A stretch of DNA of 33,041 nucleotides from Burkholderiales bacterium (GTDB taxonomy: Bacteria > Pseudomonadota > Gammaproteobacteria > Burkholderiales > Burkholderiaceae_C), in assembly GCA_003963005.1 (NCBI GenBank), contig RXJW01000054.1, positions 1-33,041 on the forward strand, written 5' to 3'. The notes below the pieces were generated by a model. The model searched no databases. It worked only from the letters and a program-made list of their open reading frames with translations, and was not told where the DNA came from. Positions 1 to 8,758 of this stretch are shown here, piece after piece. Position 1 is the stretch's first letter, and every line of letters begins with the position of its first letter. Made by a program: the position numbers and the translations under genes.

Positions 1-1
1 A

Positions 2-58
2 TGGTTGCCCCATGCCCGCGCCGCCCACCGCAAGCTGCGTCTGGCCCGGCCGGGGTGA
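2..58 (+). other. possible 3' end of an upstream gene
   Basis: The second forward frame is open from the window edge to a TGA at 56-58, and its codons mostly end in G or C, as in the real genes here. That would fit the last 18 codons of a gene entering from the left. The fragment is too short to identify, and chance openness in GC-rich DNA is just as possible. Confidence 0.2.
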
Positions 59-99
59 ATCGGTATTTTCCTAGCCAGTAAAACTTGAGGGATGTTTTC

Positions 100-105
100 T
101 ACAAT
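100..105 (+). promoter_or_regulatory. putative -10 box (TACAAT) of the nucleoside operon
   Basis: TACAAT matches the sigma-70 -10 consensus at five of six positions and lies in an AT-richer patch. Transcription would start near 112, giving a leader of about 28 nt to the start codon at 140. No good -35 hexamer sits 16-18 bp upstream, so an activator may be needed. The box also argues against the earlier ATG at 92, which would lie upstream of the transcript start. Confidence 0.35.
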
Positions 106-139
106 GCGCCCCTTTCGCCCGAACTCGTCTGTCCGCCCC

Positions 140-1114
140 ATGACCTCCACCCTGACTCGACTCTCCCTGGCCCTGGCGCTCGTCAGCGGCGCAGCGCAGG
201 CCCAGCAGCCCGCGGTCATCTTCGACATGGGCGGCAAGTTCGACAAATCCTTCAACCAGGCCGGCTACCAAGGCGCCGAGCAGTGGAAGAAGGAATCGGG
301 CAAGGCCTACCTCGAGTTCGAGATCAGCAACGACACCCAGCGCGTGCAGGCCCTGCGCCGCATGGCCGAGCGCGGCGCCAGCCCGATCATCAGCATCGGT
401 TTCGCCCAGGCGTCGGCGCTGCAGCAGGTCGCCAAGGACTTCCCCAAGACCCAGTTCGCCATCATTGACGCGCAGGTCAACCTGCCCAACGTGCAGTCGG
501 TGCTCTTCAAGGAGCAGGAAGGCAGCTACCTCGTGGGTGCCATGGCGGCACTGGCCAGCAAGACCGGCAAGGTCGGCTTTGTCGGCGGCATGGACATTCC
601 GCTCATCCGCAAGTTCCAGTGCGGCTACGAGCAGGGCGCCAAGGCCACCAACCCGAAGATCGAGGTGTTCTCGAACATGACGGGCACCACGTCCACCGCC
701 TGGAACGACCCCACCCGCGGCGGTGAACTGGCCAAGGCGCAGTTCGCCAAGGGTTCCGACGTGGTCTTCGCGGCTGCCGGCGGCACCGGCGTGGGCGTCT
801 ACCAGGCCGCCAAGGACGCCGGCAAGCTGGCCATCGGCGTGGACAGCAACCAGAACCACATCCAGCCCGGCACGATGCTGACCTCGATGGTCAAGCGCGT
901 GGACGTGGCGGTCTACAACGTGCTCAAGGGCTGGAAGCCCGGCGTGCAGGTGCTCGGCCTGAAGGAAGGCGGCGTCGACTACGCGGCCGACGAGCACAAC
1001 GCCAAGCTGCTGACGCCCGCGCTCAAGGGCAAGGTCGATGCCGTGAAGGCCGACATCATCGCCGGCAAGGTGAAGGTGGCCGACTACATGGCCGACAACG
1101 CCTGCAAGTACTGA
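140..1114 (+). CDS. BMP-family nucleoside ABC transporter, periplasmic binding protein
   Basis: This 324-residue exported protein is the likely periplasmic receptor of a nucleoside importer. The start chosen at 140 gives a clean signal peptide (Thr/Arg n-region, Leu/Ala core, cleavage after Ala-Gln-Ala). An in-frame ATG at 92 would add 16 residues before the signal and lies upstream of the apparent promoter. The mature start, with Asp-Met-Gly-Gly-Lys-Phe-Asp-Lys-Ser-Phe-Asn, is the hallmark of the BMP/PnrA family, which binds purine and pyrimidine nucleosides. There is no lipobox, so it is probably soluble rather than a lipoprotein like spirochaete BmpA. Its stop is 2 nt from the ATPase start, and the following permeases and nucleoside-degrading enzymes support a nucleoside ligand. 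The exact ligand cannot be read from sequence. Confidence 0.93.
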   Translation: MTSTLTRLSLALALVSGAAQAQQPAVIFDMGGKFDKSFNQAGYQGAEQWKKESGKAYLEFEISNDTQRVQALRRMAERGASPIISIGFAQASALQQVAKDFPKTQFAIIDAQVNLPNVQSVLFKEQEGSYLVGAMAALASKTGKVGFVGGMDIPLIRKFQCGYEQGAKATNPKIEVFSNMTGTTSTAWNDPTRGGELAKAQFAKGSDVVFAAAGGTGVGVYQAAKDAGKLAIGVDSNQNHIQPGTMLTSMVKRVDVAVYNVLKGWKPGVQVLGLKEGGVDYAADEHNAKLLTPALKGKVDAVKADIIAGKVKVADYMADNACKY

Positions 1115-1116
1115 GC

Positions 1117-2652
1117 GTGACGCCGCTCGCTGTCCGCCTTCAGGGCATTTCCAAGCGCTTCGGCGCCGTGCAAGCGAACCGCGAGGTGTCGTTCGACATC
1201 GCCGCGGGCAGCGTGCACGGCCTGGTCGGCGAGAACGGCGCCGGCAAGAGCACGCTGATGGCCATCCTGTACGGTTACTACCGCGCTGACGCCGGCTCGA
1301 TCGAGATCCACGGCCAGCGCGTGGACATCGCCAACTCGCAGCAGGCCATCGGGTTGGGCATCGGCATGGTCCACCAGCACTTCATGCTGGTCGACACGCT
1401 GACCTGCCTCGAAAACGTCATGCTCGGCGCCGAGGGCGGCTTCTTCCTCACGCCGTCCAAGGCCAAGGTGCGGGCGAGGCTGGAGGCCTTGATGGCCGAA
1501 ACCGGCCTGCACGTGCACCTGGACGCGGTGGTGGCCGACCTGCCCGTGGGCGAGCTGCAGCGCCTGGAGATCCTGAAGGCCCTGTACCGCGGCGCCAAGG
1601 TGCTCATCCTTGACGAGCCCACGGCCGTGCTGACGCCCCAGGAGACCGACCAGCTCTTCGTCACGCTGCGCCGCTTGCAGCAGCTCGGCACCACGCTCAT
1701 CCTGATCACGCACAAGCTGCGCGAGGTGATGAGCCTGTGCAGCGCCGTCACGGTGATGCGCGCCGGCCAGGTGGTGGAGACGCGCGACATCGCCGAGTGG
1801 AGCGAAGCCTCGCTCGCCGAATCGATGGTCGGCCGCAAGGTCACGCTCGGCCGGCCGGAAGGGCTGGAGATCAAGACCGGCGACGTCCGCCTGCAAGCCA
1901 CTGGCCTGGCGCTCAGGCATGCCAACGGCGTGCCCGCGCTGCGCGACGTGAGCCTCACATTGAAGGCCGGCGAGATCGTCGGCGTGGCCGGCGTCTCGGG
2001 CAACGGCCAGAGCGAGTTGCTGGAGGTGCTCAGCGGCCTGCGCGCGCCCGAGGGGGGCGAACTGCAGCTCGGCGGCCAGCGCTTCACGCCCGCCGCATGG
2101 CTGGACACCGCCCAGGCCCGCCCCCTGCGCCTGGCCCACGTGCCCGAAGACCGCCACGCCGTGGGCCTCGTCATGAGCTTCCCGGCCTGGGAATCGGCCG
2201 TGCTCGGCTATCACGGCCTGCCGAAGTACCGCCGCGGCGCAGCGATGAACCACGCCGCGATGAAGGCTGCCACGCGCGACATGCAGGAACGCTTCGACGT
2301 GCGCCCGCGCGACGAGCACCTCGGCTCCAGCAAGTTCTCCGGCGGCAATCAGCAGAAGCTCATCCTCGCCCGCGAGATCGGCGAGCAGCCCACCGTGCTG
2401 CTGGTGGGCCAGCCCACCCGCGGTGTCGACATCGGCGCCATCGAATTCATCCACAACCAGTTGCGCGCGCTGCGCGACGCCGGCTGCGCGGTGCTGCTCG
2501 TCAGCAGCGAGCTGGACGAAATCCTGGCCCTGGCCGACCGCGTGGTCGTCATGAACGCCGGGCGCATCACGGGCGAGCTGTCCATCGACGAGTGCGATGA
2601 GCGCCGCCTGGGCCTGCTGATGGCCGCCCAAGAAGAACGAGCCGCTGCATGA
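1117..2652 (+). CDS. nucleoside ABC transporter, double ATP-binding protein
   Basis: The 511-residue cytoplasmic protein carries two fused ABC domains, as in RbsA-type sugar and nucleoside importers. It starts with GTG, 2 nt after the binding-protein stop. The first domain has an intact Walker A (GENGAGKST, about residues 38-46), a signature-like LPVGELQR and Walker B LILDEPTA. The second has a degenerate Walker A region (GVSGNGQSE), a good signature (FSGGNQQK) and a Walker B in which Asp-Glu is replaced by Gly-Gln (LLVGQPTRG). Such asymmetry is known in this family, where one composite site hydrolyses ATP. The gene overlaps the next permease by 4 bp (ATGA), implying translational coupling. 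Confidence 0.95.
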   Translation: MTPLAVRLQGISKRFGAVQANREVSFDIAAGSVHGLVGENGAGKSTLMAILYGYYRADAGSIEIHGQRVDIANSQQAIGLGIGMVHQHFMLVDTLTCLENVMLGAEGGFFLTPSKAKVRARLEALMAETGLHVHLDAVVADLPVGELQRLEILKALYRGAKVLILDEPTAVLTPQETDQLFVTLRRLQQLGTTLILITHKLREVMSLCSAVTVMRAGQVVETRDIAEWSEASLAESMVGRKVTLGRPEGLEIKTGDVRLQATGLALRHANGVPALRDVSLTLKAGEIVGVAGVSGNGQSELLEVLSGLRAPEGGELQLGGQRFTPAAWLDTAQARPLRLAHVPEDRHAVGLVMSFPAWESAVLGYHGLPKYRRGAAMNHAAMKAATRDMQERFDVRPRDEHLGSSKFSGGNQQKLILAREIGEQPTVLLVGQPTRGVDIGAIEFIHNQLRALRDAGCAVLLVSSELDEILALADRVVVMNAGRITGELSIDECDERRLGLLMAAQEERAAA

Positions 2653-3752
2653 GCCAGCCTTTGCAACTTCCCCGCTGGATCGACATCGGCCTGCTGCCGC
2701 TGTGGAACCTCGCCATCGCGCTGCTGGTGGCGGGCATCGTCGTCATGGTCATCGGCCACAGCCCGTGGCAGGCGCTGAGCGTGTTGCTCAACGGCGCGCT
2801 GGGCAGCGTGCGCGGCCTGGGCTATTCGCTGTACTACGCCACCACCTTCATCTTCACGGGCCTTGCGGTGGCGGTAGCCATCCACGCCGGCCTGTTCAAC
2901 ATCGGCGGCGAAGGCCAGGCCACGCTCGGTGGCATCGGCGTCGCCCTGGTGGCGCTGTGGCTCGGCGCCACGCTGCCGGCCATCGTGCTGCTGCCGCTGC
3001 TGGTGGTGGCCGCGGCGGTGTTCGGCATGCTGTGGGCGGCGGTGCCGGCCTACCTGCAGGCCTGGCGCGGCAGCCACATCGTCATCACGACGATCATGTT
3101 CAATTTTCTCGCCGCGGGCCTGAATGGCTACCTGCTCGTGAACTGGCTGCGCCCGGCCGGCAGCATGTCGGTGGAGTCCGCCGAGTTCGCCGACAGTGCC
3201 CGCATGCCGGCCCTGCACCAGATCGCCGCGGCCTTTGGCGTGGAGCTGCCGTCTTCGCCGCTGAACCTGAGTCTGGTGATTGCGCTGCTGGCCTGTGTCT
3301 TTGTCGGCTGGTTCCTGTGGAAGAGCGCCGCCGGCTACGCGGTGCGGGCCGTGGGCAGCGCCCCGCGTGCCGCGCACTATGCCGGCATCCGGCCCCGTGC
3401 CCAGGTGCTGCTGGCGATGGCCCTGTCCGGCGCGCTAGCCGGCATGGTCGGCATCAACGAGATCTCCGGCGTGCAGGGCAAGCTGACGCTCGACTTTGTC
3501 GCCGGCGCCGGCTTCACGGGGATTGCCGTGTCGCTGATGGGGCGCAATCATCCGGTGGGCATCGTGCTGGCGTCGCTGCTGTTCGGGGTGCTGTACCAGG
3601 GCGGTGTCGAGGTGAGCTTCGAGTTGCAGGGCTTCAGCCGCGAGATGGTCGTCACGGCCCAGGGCCTGATCGTGTTGTTCTCCGGTGCCATGGCCACCGT
3701 CAGCGCGCCGTTGTTCGCTCGTGTGTATGCCGCCGTGAAGGGGGGCCGCTGA
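2649..3752 (+). CDS. nucleoside ABC transporter permease 1
   Basis: This 367-residue inner-membrane protein has many hydrophobic segments and the BPD_transp_2 (LivH/RbsC-like) motifs, including the Asn-Ile-Gly-Gly-Glu-Gly-Gln stretch near residue 83. It is the first of the two permease subunits typical of BMP-type nucleoside importers (NupP/YufP-like). The N-terminus has a short cytoplasmic Pro/Arg segment and then a long transmembrane helix. It begins in the ATGA overlap with the ATPase, and its own stop overlaps the second permease by 1 nt. Equal dosage of the two permeases, forming a heterodimeric channel, is inferred from that arrangement. Confidence 0.94.
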   Translation: MSQPLQLPRWIDIGLLPLWNLAIALLVAGIVVMVIGHSPWQALSVLLNGALGSVRGLGYSLYYATTFIFTGLAVAVAIHAGLFNIGGEGQATLGGIGVALVALWLGATLPAIVLLPLLVVAAAVFGMLWAAVPAYLQAWRGSHIVITTIMFNFLAAGLNGYLLVNWLRPAGSMSVESAEFADSARMPALHQIAAAFGVELPSSPLNLSLVIALLACVFVGWFLWKSAAGYAVRAVGSAPRAAHYAGIRPRAQVLLAMALSGALAGMVGINEISGVQGKLTLDFVAGAGFTGIAVSLMGRNHPVGIVLASLLFGVLYQGGVEVSFELQGFSREMVVTAQGLIVLFSGAMATVSAPLFARVYAAVKGGR

Positions 3753-4717
3753 TGGATGACGTCCTGATCGCCTCGGTCCTCGCCTCGACCCTGCGGGTGA
3801 GTGCGCCGCTGCTGCTGTGTGCGATGGCGGGTGTGCTGTCGGAGCGTGCGGGCGTGGTCGACCTGGGCCTGGAGGGCAAGATGCTGTTCGCCGCCTTCGC
3901 CGCCGCCGCAACCGCCGCCGTCACGCAATCGACCGGCCTGGGGCTGCTCGCGGCCATCGGCGTGGCTTGTCTCGCGTCACTGCTGCACGGCTTTGCCTGC
4001 GTGACGAACCGCGGCGACCAGGTCGTCTCGGGCGTCGCCTTGAACATGATTGCGGCCGGCCTCACGGTGGTGCTGGGCATCGCCTGGTTCCAGCAGGGCG
4101 GCCAGACGCCACCCATCGCGCCCGAGGTGCGTCTCACCGCGCTCGCGCCGGCGTTTGCCGAACCGCAGCCGGGCAACTGGTTCGCATCCATCTTCGGCCA
4201 CGGCTTCCTGAGCCACAACATGCTCGTCTATGTGGCCTTCCTGATGGTCGCCGCCGTGTGGTTCTTCCTGGAGCGCACCCGCCCGGGCCTGCGGCTGCGG
4301 GCCGTGGGCGAAAACCCCGCCATGGTCGAGGCCGCCGGCATGTCCGTGCAGGCGCTGCGCTACCAGGCGCTGCTGATGAACGGCGTGCTCTGCGGCCTGG
4401 CGGGTGCCTACCTGACGCTCGCGCAGAACGCGTCCTTCTCGCCCAACATGACCGCCGGCCGCGGCTTCATCGCGCTGGCCGCGATGATCTTCGGCAAGTG
4501 GAAACCGCTGCCCACGATGGCGGCCTGCCTGCTGTTCGGCTTCCTGGACGCCGTGGCCATCCGCATGCAGGGCGTGCAGTGGCCGGGCATCGGCGAGGTG
4601 CCGGTGCAGCTCATCCAGGCGCTGCCTTACATCCTGACCGTCGTGCTGCTGGCGGGCTTCATCGGCTCGGCCATCGCGCCCAAGGCCCTGGGTCGCCCCT
4701 ACGTGAAGGAGCGCTGA
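3752..4717 (+). CDS. nucleoside ABC transporter permease 2
   Basis: This is the second membrane subunit, 321 residues, of the same BPD_transp_2 family (NupQ/YufQ-like). The start at 3752 shares its A with the TGA of permease 1. Early motifs Leu-Ser-Glu-Arg-Ala-Gly-Val-Val-Asp-Leu-Gly-Leu-Glu-Gly and Gly-Asp-Gln-Val-Val-Ser-Gly are characteristic of this permease type. The protein is longer at neither end than the usual 300-320 residues. Its stop is 1 nt from the GTG of cytidine deaminase, so uptake and catabolic genes share one message. Confidence 0.94.
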   Translation: MDDVLIASVLASTLRVSAPLLLCAMAGVLSERAGVVDLGLEGKMLFAAFAAAATAAVTQSTGLGLLAAIGVACLASLLHGFACVTNRGDQVVSGVALNMIAAGLTVVLGIAWFQQGGQTPPIAPEVRLTALAPAFAEPQPGNWFASIFGHGFLSHNMLVYVAFLMVAAVWFFLERTRPGLRLRAVGENPAMVEAAGMSVQALRYQALLMNGVLCGLAGAYLTLAQNASFSPNMTAGRGFIALAAMIFGKWKPLPTMAACLLFGFLDAVAIRMQGVQWPGIGEVPVQLIQALPYILTVVLLAGFIGSAIAPKALGRPYVKER

Positions 4718-4718
4718 A

Positions 4719-5135
4719 GTGGACCTGAGCCAAGACCTGCTGGAGCGGCTGTTCGCCGAGTCCCTGCGCGCCCGCAGCTTCGCGCATGTGCCGTACTCGA
4801 AGTACGCCGTGGGCGTGTCCCTGCTGGACGAGCAGGGGCGCATCCACATCGGCGCCAACATGGAGAACGCGTCCTACCCGCAAGGCTGGTGTGCCGAAGC
4901 CTCGGCGCTCACGGCCCTGCGGATGGCCGGCGGTCAGCGCGCGCTTGTCGCCGTGGTGACCGGGCCCGGCCCCGACATCATCACCCCCTGTGGCGGTTGC
5001 CGTCAGAAGCTCCGGGAGTTCTCCGAGCCTGACGAACTCGTCATCATTGCCGGCGATCCTGGCGGCATCCGCCAACGCTGGACGCTGGCCGAACTGCTGC
5101 CCCACAGCTTCGGGCCCGCCCACCTGCACCTCTGA
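4719..5135 (+). CDS. cdd: cytidine deaminase
   Basis: The 138-residue protein hydrolyses cytidine and deoxycytidine to uridine and deoxyuridine plus ammonia. It has the short, single-domain form of homotetrameric cytidine deaminases. The zinc site is complete: Cys58-Ala-Glu60, where Glu60 is the proton shuttle, and Pro-Cys91-Gly-Gly-Cys94. Residues Asn-Met-Glu-Asn near 47-50 bind ribose in the family. It starts with GTG 1 nt after the permease stop. In this operon it would turn imported cytosine nucleosides into substrates for the downstream pyrimidine phosphorylase. No anomaly is visible. Confidence 0.95.
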   Translation: MDLSQDLLERLFAESLRARSFAHVPYSKYAVGVSLLDEQGRIHIGANMENASYPQGWCAEASALTALRMAGGQRALVAVVTGPGPDIITPCGGCRQKLREFSEPDELVIIAGDPGGIRQRWTLAELLPHSFGPAHLHL

Positions 5136-5142
5136 GGTTCCC

Positions 5143-5979
5143 ATGATCGACAACAAGAAACTCGACGTCGCGATTCCCGCGAGCGTCGACAAGCTGCAAT
5201 CCCTGTTCGGCAACGCGCCCGACGTCGCGGTGGTGCTCGGCTCCGGCTGGGCCGGCGCCGTGAGCCATGTCGAGGACCCGAAGAGCCTGCCCTACACCGA
5301 ACTGCCGGCGTTCCCGCAGCCCAAGGTCGAAGGCCACGTCAATGAAGTCGTCGTGGGCCACATCGGCGGCCAGCGCGTGATCTTCCTGCGCGGCCGTGCG
5401 CACACCTACGAGACGGGCGACTGCACCGGCATGGCCGGCGCGCTGCGCACGCTCAAGCGCTGGGGTGTGAAGCTGCTGCTGCAGACCAACGCCTCGGGCT
5501 CGCTGCGCAGCCACATGCCGCCGGGCAGCCTGATGCTGATCGCCGACCACATCAACGCCCCGCAGCGCAGCCCGCTGGTGGGCGAGCAGGGCAGCCATCG
5601 CTTCGTCGACATGGTCAATGCCTACGACGCCGACCTGCGCAAGCATGCGCTGGCGCTGGCCAAGCGCGAGAACCTGATGCTGGGCGAGGGCGTGTACTGC
5701 TGGGCGCTGGGCCCGCAGTTCGAGACGGCCGCGGAGATCCGCATGTTCGCCGCCTGGGGCGCCGACGCCGTTGGCATGAGCACGGTGCCTGAAACCATCC
5801 TCGCGCGCCACGCCGGCCTGAAGGTCATGGGCATCGCACTGATGACGAACATGGCCGCCGGCCTGTCGGCCGAGGCGCTGACGCACGACCTCACCCTCAA
5901 GCAGGCCCAGGCCTCGGGCGAGCGCGCCGCCGGCTTCCTGGCCGCGCTCGTGGCCAGCCTGAAGGACCTGACGCTGTGA
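5143..5979 (+). CDS. purine-nucleoside phosphorylase (XapA/PNP class I type)
   Basis: This 278-residue enzyme phosphorolyses purine nucleosides to the base and (deoxy)ribose 1-phosphate. The start at 5143 follows the cdd stop by 7 nt; longer in-frame extensions would overlap cdd and show no family similarity. Family motifs are present in order: the phosphate loop Leu-Gly-Ser-Gly-Trp near 28, Gly-Arg-Ala-His-Thr-Tyr-Glu, Thr-Asn-Ala-Ser-Gly-Ser-Leu-Arg, Asp-His-Ile-Asn, Gly-Pro-Gln-Phe-Glu-Thr-Ala-Ala-Glu, Val-Gly-Met-Ser-Thr-Val-Pro-Glu and Met-Thr-Asn-Met-Ala. The segment Thr-Asn-Met-Ala-Ala-Gly-Leu-Ser resembles E. coli XapA, so xanthosine and inosine/guanosine activity is plausible. That specificity is inference. 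Its stop overlaps deoC. Confidence 0.92.
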   Translation: MIDNKKLDVAIPASVDKLQSLFGNAPDVAVVLGSGWAGAVSHVEDPKSLPYTELPAFPQPKVEGHVNEVVVGHIGGQRVIFLRGRAHTYETGDCTGMAGALRTLKRWGVKLLLQTNASGSLRSHMPPGSLMLIADHINAPQRSPLVGEQGSHRFVDMVNAYDADLRKHALALAKRENLMLGEGVYCWALGPQFETAAEIRMFAAWGADAVGMSTVPETILARHAGLKVMGIALMTNMAAGLSAEALTHDLTLKQAQASGERAAGFLAALVASLKDLTL

Positions 5980-6740
5980 CCCACGAGCTGAAGGCAGCCG
6001 CCCGCACGGCGCTGGCCTGCCTGGACCTCACCAGCCTGAACGACGGCGACACCGCCGCCGACATCGACGCGCTGTGCCGCCGTGCCCAGACGGCCCACGG
6101 CCCGGTGGCGGCGGTGTGCGTGTGGCGCCGCTTCGTGGCGCAGGCGCGGGCGGCCTTGCCGGCCTCGATCAAGGTGGCGGCGGTGGCGAACTTCCCCGAT
6201 GGCGCGCTCGACGTGGCCCGCGCACTGTCCGACGTGGCTGACATCGCCCAGGCCGGTGGCGACGAAGTGGACGTGGTGCTGCCCTACCGCGCATTGCTGG
6301 CCGACCAGGCCACCGAGGTCGCCGAATTCCTGACGGAGGTGCGCTTCGCCAGCCGGCCGCTGACGCTGAAGGTCATCATCGAATCCGGCGAACTCGCGTC
6401 GGTCGACCGCATCGCCCAGGCCACGCGCCTGGCGCTCGCGGCCGGTGCCGATTTCGTCAAGACGAGCACCGGCAAGACGAAGGTGGGCGCCACGCCCGAG
6501 GCGGCCGCCGTCATGCTCAAGGAAATCCAGGCCAGCGGCCTGCCGGCGGCGGGCTTCAAGGCCTCGGGCGGCGTGCGCTCGGTGGCCGATGCCGCCGGCT
6601 ACATCGCCCAGACCGAGGCGGCGCTGGGCGCCGCTGCCCTGAACCCGCAGCGCCTGCGCTTCGGCGCCAGCGGCCTGCTGACCGACATCGAAGCGGTCCT
6701 GGCCGGTGCCGCTTCCACGGCGTCCAACGCGGCCTACTGA
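5976..6740 (+). CDS. deoC: deoxyribose-phosphate aldolase
   Basis: The 254-residue class I aldolase cleaves 2-deoxyribose 5-phosphate to acetaldehyde and glyceraldehyde 3-phosphate. The Schiff-base lysine is Lys162 in Val-Lys-Thr-Ser-Thr-Gly-Lys. The second active-site lysine is Lys195 in Gly-Phe-Lys-Ala-Ser-Gly-Gly. The N-terminal Leu-Asp-Leu-Thr-Ser-Leu-Asn-Asp and the [10 protein letters not shown] segment match the E. coli-type enzyme. GTG is the start, within a GTGA overlap with the phosphorylase gene. It finishes deoxynucleoside breakdown, but the phosphopentomutase that normally precedes it (DeoB) is not in this window. Confidence 0.96.
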   Translation: MTHELKAAARTALACLDLTSLNDGDTAADIDALCRRAQTAHGPVAAVCVWRRFVAQARAALPASIKVAAVANFPDGALDVARALSDVADIAQAGGDEVDVVLPYRALLADQATEVAEFLTEVRFASRPLTLKVIIESGELASVDRIAQATRLALAAGADFVKTSTGKTKVGATPEAAAVMLKEIQASGLPAAGFKASGGVRSVADAAGYIAQTEAALGAAALNPQRLRFGASGLLTDIEAVLAGAASTASNAAY

Positions 6741-6752
6741 TCGTTCAAGACC

Positions 6753-8066
6753 ATGCTTGCCCAAGAAATCATCCGCGCCAAGCGCGACGGCCAGGCGCTC
6801 AACGAAGCGCAGATCGATCATTTCGTCCGCGGGCTCGTGGACAACTCCTGGAGCGAAGGCCAGGTGGCCGCCTTCGGCATGGCCGTGTTCCTGCGCGGCA
6901 TGGGCCGCGACGAAGCCGTGCTGCTGACCCGCGCCATGATGCATTCCGGCCGTGTGATGCGCTGGCCCGGCATGCCCGGCCCGGTGCTGGACAAGCACAG
7001 CAGCGGCGGCGTGGGCGACAAGGTCAGCCTGATGCTCGCGCCGATGGTGGCCGCCTGCGGCGGCTACGTGCCGATGATCGCCGGCCGGGGCCTCGGCCAC
7101 ACCGGCGGCACGGTCGACAAACTCGAAGCCATCCCGGGCTACTCCACCACGCCGGACCCGGTCCGCTTCGATCAACTGGTGCGTTCGCTCGGCTGCGCCA
7201 TCATCGGCCAGACGGCCGACCTTGCTCCGGCCGACAAGCGCTTCTATGCCACGCGGGACGTGACCGCCACGGTCGAGAGCGTGCCGCTGATCACCGCCAG
7301 CATCCTGTCCAAGAAGCTGGCCGCCGGCCTCGAAGGCCTGGCGATGGACATCAAGTGCGGCAATGGCGCCTTCGCGTCCACGCCCGAGTTCGCCCGGGAG
7401 CTGGCGGAGAGCATCGTCGCGGTCGCCGGTGGTGCAGGCCTCAAGACCCGTGCGCTGATCACCGACATGAACCAGATCCTGGGCACCGACGTCGGCAACA
7501 CGCTCGAGATCTGGGAGACGGTGCGCTACCTGAAGGGCGACGGCCCGCGCGAGGCGCGCCTGCACGAGGTCACGCTGGCGCTCTGTGCCGAGATGCTGGT
7601 GCTCGGCAACCTGGCGCCAGATGCCGCGGCCGCCCGCGTCAAGCTGCAGGCGGCGCTGGACAGCGGTGCTGCGGCCGAGAAGTTCGCGCAGATGGTGGCC
7701 GCCCTCGGCGGCCCGGTCGACCTGATGGAACGCCCCGCGCAGTACCTGGCGCCCGCGCCGGTCGTCAAGCCGGTGCCGGCGCCGCAGGCGGGCGTGCTGC
7801 AGGCCATGGCCACGCGGGACCTGGGCGTGCTGATCGTCGAGCTCGGCGGCGGCCGTCGCAAGGCGGGCGATGCGATCGACATGCGGGTGGGCTTCTCGGA
7901 CGTGCGGCCGGTGGGCACGCGCTTCGCAGCCGGCGAGCCGCTCGCGATGGTGCATGCCGCCAACGAGGCCGCAGCCGACCGTGCCGTGGCCGCGTACCTC
8001 GCCGCCTGCACGCTGGGCGACGCCGACGTGGCGCCGAGCCCGATGGTGATGGCCGAGGTGGGCTGA
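6753..8066 (+). CDS. deoA: thymidine phosphorylase
   Basis: The 437-residue protein converts thymidine or deoxyuridine plus phosphate to the base and 2-deoxyribose 1-phosphate. Its length matches E. coli DeoA (440). The glycosyltransferase family 3 signature is intact: [11 protein letters not shown] near residues 79-89, followed by [12 protein letters not shown]-like residues and Lys-Leu-Glu. An alpha-helical domain, the central glycine-rich phosphate-binding domain and a C-terminal alpha/beta domain can be inferred. It starts 12 nt after deoC, the widest gap in the catabolic block, without a clear Shine-Dalgarno. Its TGA overlaps the ATG of trmB by 1 nt. Confidence 0.96.
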   Translation: MLAQEIIRAKRDGQALNEAQIDHFVRGLVDNSWSEGQVAAFGMAVFLRGMGRDEAVLLTRAMMHSGRVMRWPGMPGPVLDKHSSGGVGDKVSLMLAPMVAACGGYVPMIAGRGLGHTGGTVDKLEAIPGYSTTPDPVRFDQLVRSLGCAIIGQTADLAPADKRFYATRDVTATVESVPLITASILSKKLAAGLEGLAMDIKCGNGAFASTPEFARELAESIVAVAGGAGLKTRALITDMNQILGTDVGNTLEIWETVRYLKGDGPREARLHEVTLALCAEMLVLGNLAPDAAAARVKLQAALDSGAAAEKFAQMVAALGGPVDLMERPAQYLAPAPVVKPVPAPQAGVLQAMATRDLGVLIVELGGGRRKAGDAIDMRVGFSDVRPVGTRFAAGEPLAMVHAANEAAADRAVAAYLAACTLGDADVAPSPMVMAEVG

Positions 8067-8758
8067 TGAGCGAGGACGATCAAGCCACACCGCCGCGCCG
8101 GGCGATCAAGAGCTTCGTCACCCGTGCCGGGCGCATGGGCACGGGGCAGATCAAGGCGCTGGCCGAACTCGGCCCGAAGTTCGTGCTGCCCTACCGGGCG
8201 GACAAGGTCGATTTCGCCGCCACCTTCGGACGCACGGCGCCGCTGGTGCTGGAGATCGGCTTCGGCATGGGCGGCGCCACCGCCGAGATCGCCGCCACGC
8301 TGCCGGACCACGACTTCATCGGCTGCGAGGTCCACGAGCCCGGCGTGGGCGCGCTGCTCAAGCTGATCGACGAGAAGCAGCTCGGCAACATCCGCATCGT
8401 CCAGCACGACGCGGTCGAGGTGCTGCGCGACATGGTCGGGGAGGGCGCGCTCGCCGGTGTGCACATCTTCTTCCCCGATCCCTGGCACAAGAAGCGCCAC
8501 AACAAGCGCCGGCTCATCCAGCCGGCCTTCGTCGCACAGCTCGTGAAGCACCTGGCGCCAGGCGGCTACCTGCACTGCGCGACCGACTGGCAGCCGTATG
8601 CCGAGCAGATGCTCGAGGTGCTGTCGGCCGAGCCGGCCCTCCTGAACACCGCGGCAGGCTATGCTGACAAGCCCGCCTACCGGCCCCTGACCAAGTTCGA
8701 GGCCCGCGGGCTGCGTCTCGGGCACGGGGTCTGGGACCTGGTGTTCAGGAAGCGTTGA
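8066..8758 (+). CDS. trmB: tRNA (guanine-N7)-methyltransferase
   Basis: This 230-residue enzyme methylates G46 in the variable loop of tRNAs using S-adenosylmethionine. The SAM motif Leu-Glu-Ile-Gly-Phe-Gly-Met-Gly-Gly, the [10 protein letters not shown] catalytic and tRNA-binding segment and Thr-Asp-Trp-Gln-Pro-Tyr are textbook TrmB. A basic N-terminal tail (residues about 10-25) precedes the Rossmann fold. The start shares its A with the deoA stop, and its TGA shares an A with the coaBC ATG. The gene is therefore physically locked into the nucleoside catabolic transcript although its role is tRNA modification. Confidence 0.96.
   Translation: MSEDDQATPPRRAIKSFVTRAGRMGTGQIKALAELGPKFVLPYRADKVDFAATFGRTAPLVLEIGFGMGGATAEIAATLPDHDFIGCEVHEPGVGALLKLIDEKQLGNIRIVQHDAVEVLRDMVGEGALAGVHIFFPDPWHKKRHNKRRLIQPAFVAQLVKHLAPGGYLHCATDWQPYAEQMLEVLSAEPALLNTAAGYADKPAYRPLTKFEARGLRLGHGVWDLVFRKR

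Noticed and set aside
92..139. An earlier in-frame ATG for the BMP binding protein
   Set aside because: It would place 16 polar residues before a perfect signal peptide and lies upstream of the likely transcript start.
5622..8090. An 822-codon open frame on the minus strand opposite the phosphorylase, deoC and deoA genes
   Set aside because: It is antisense to three well-recognised enzymes. Its translation is rich in His, Gly, Arg and Ala with no domain, as expected from the high GC3 of the real genes.
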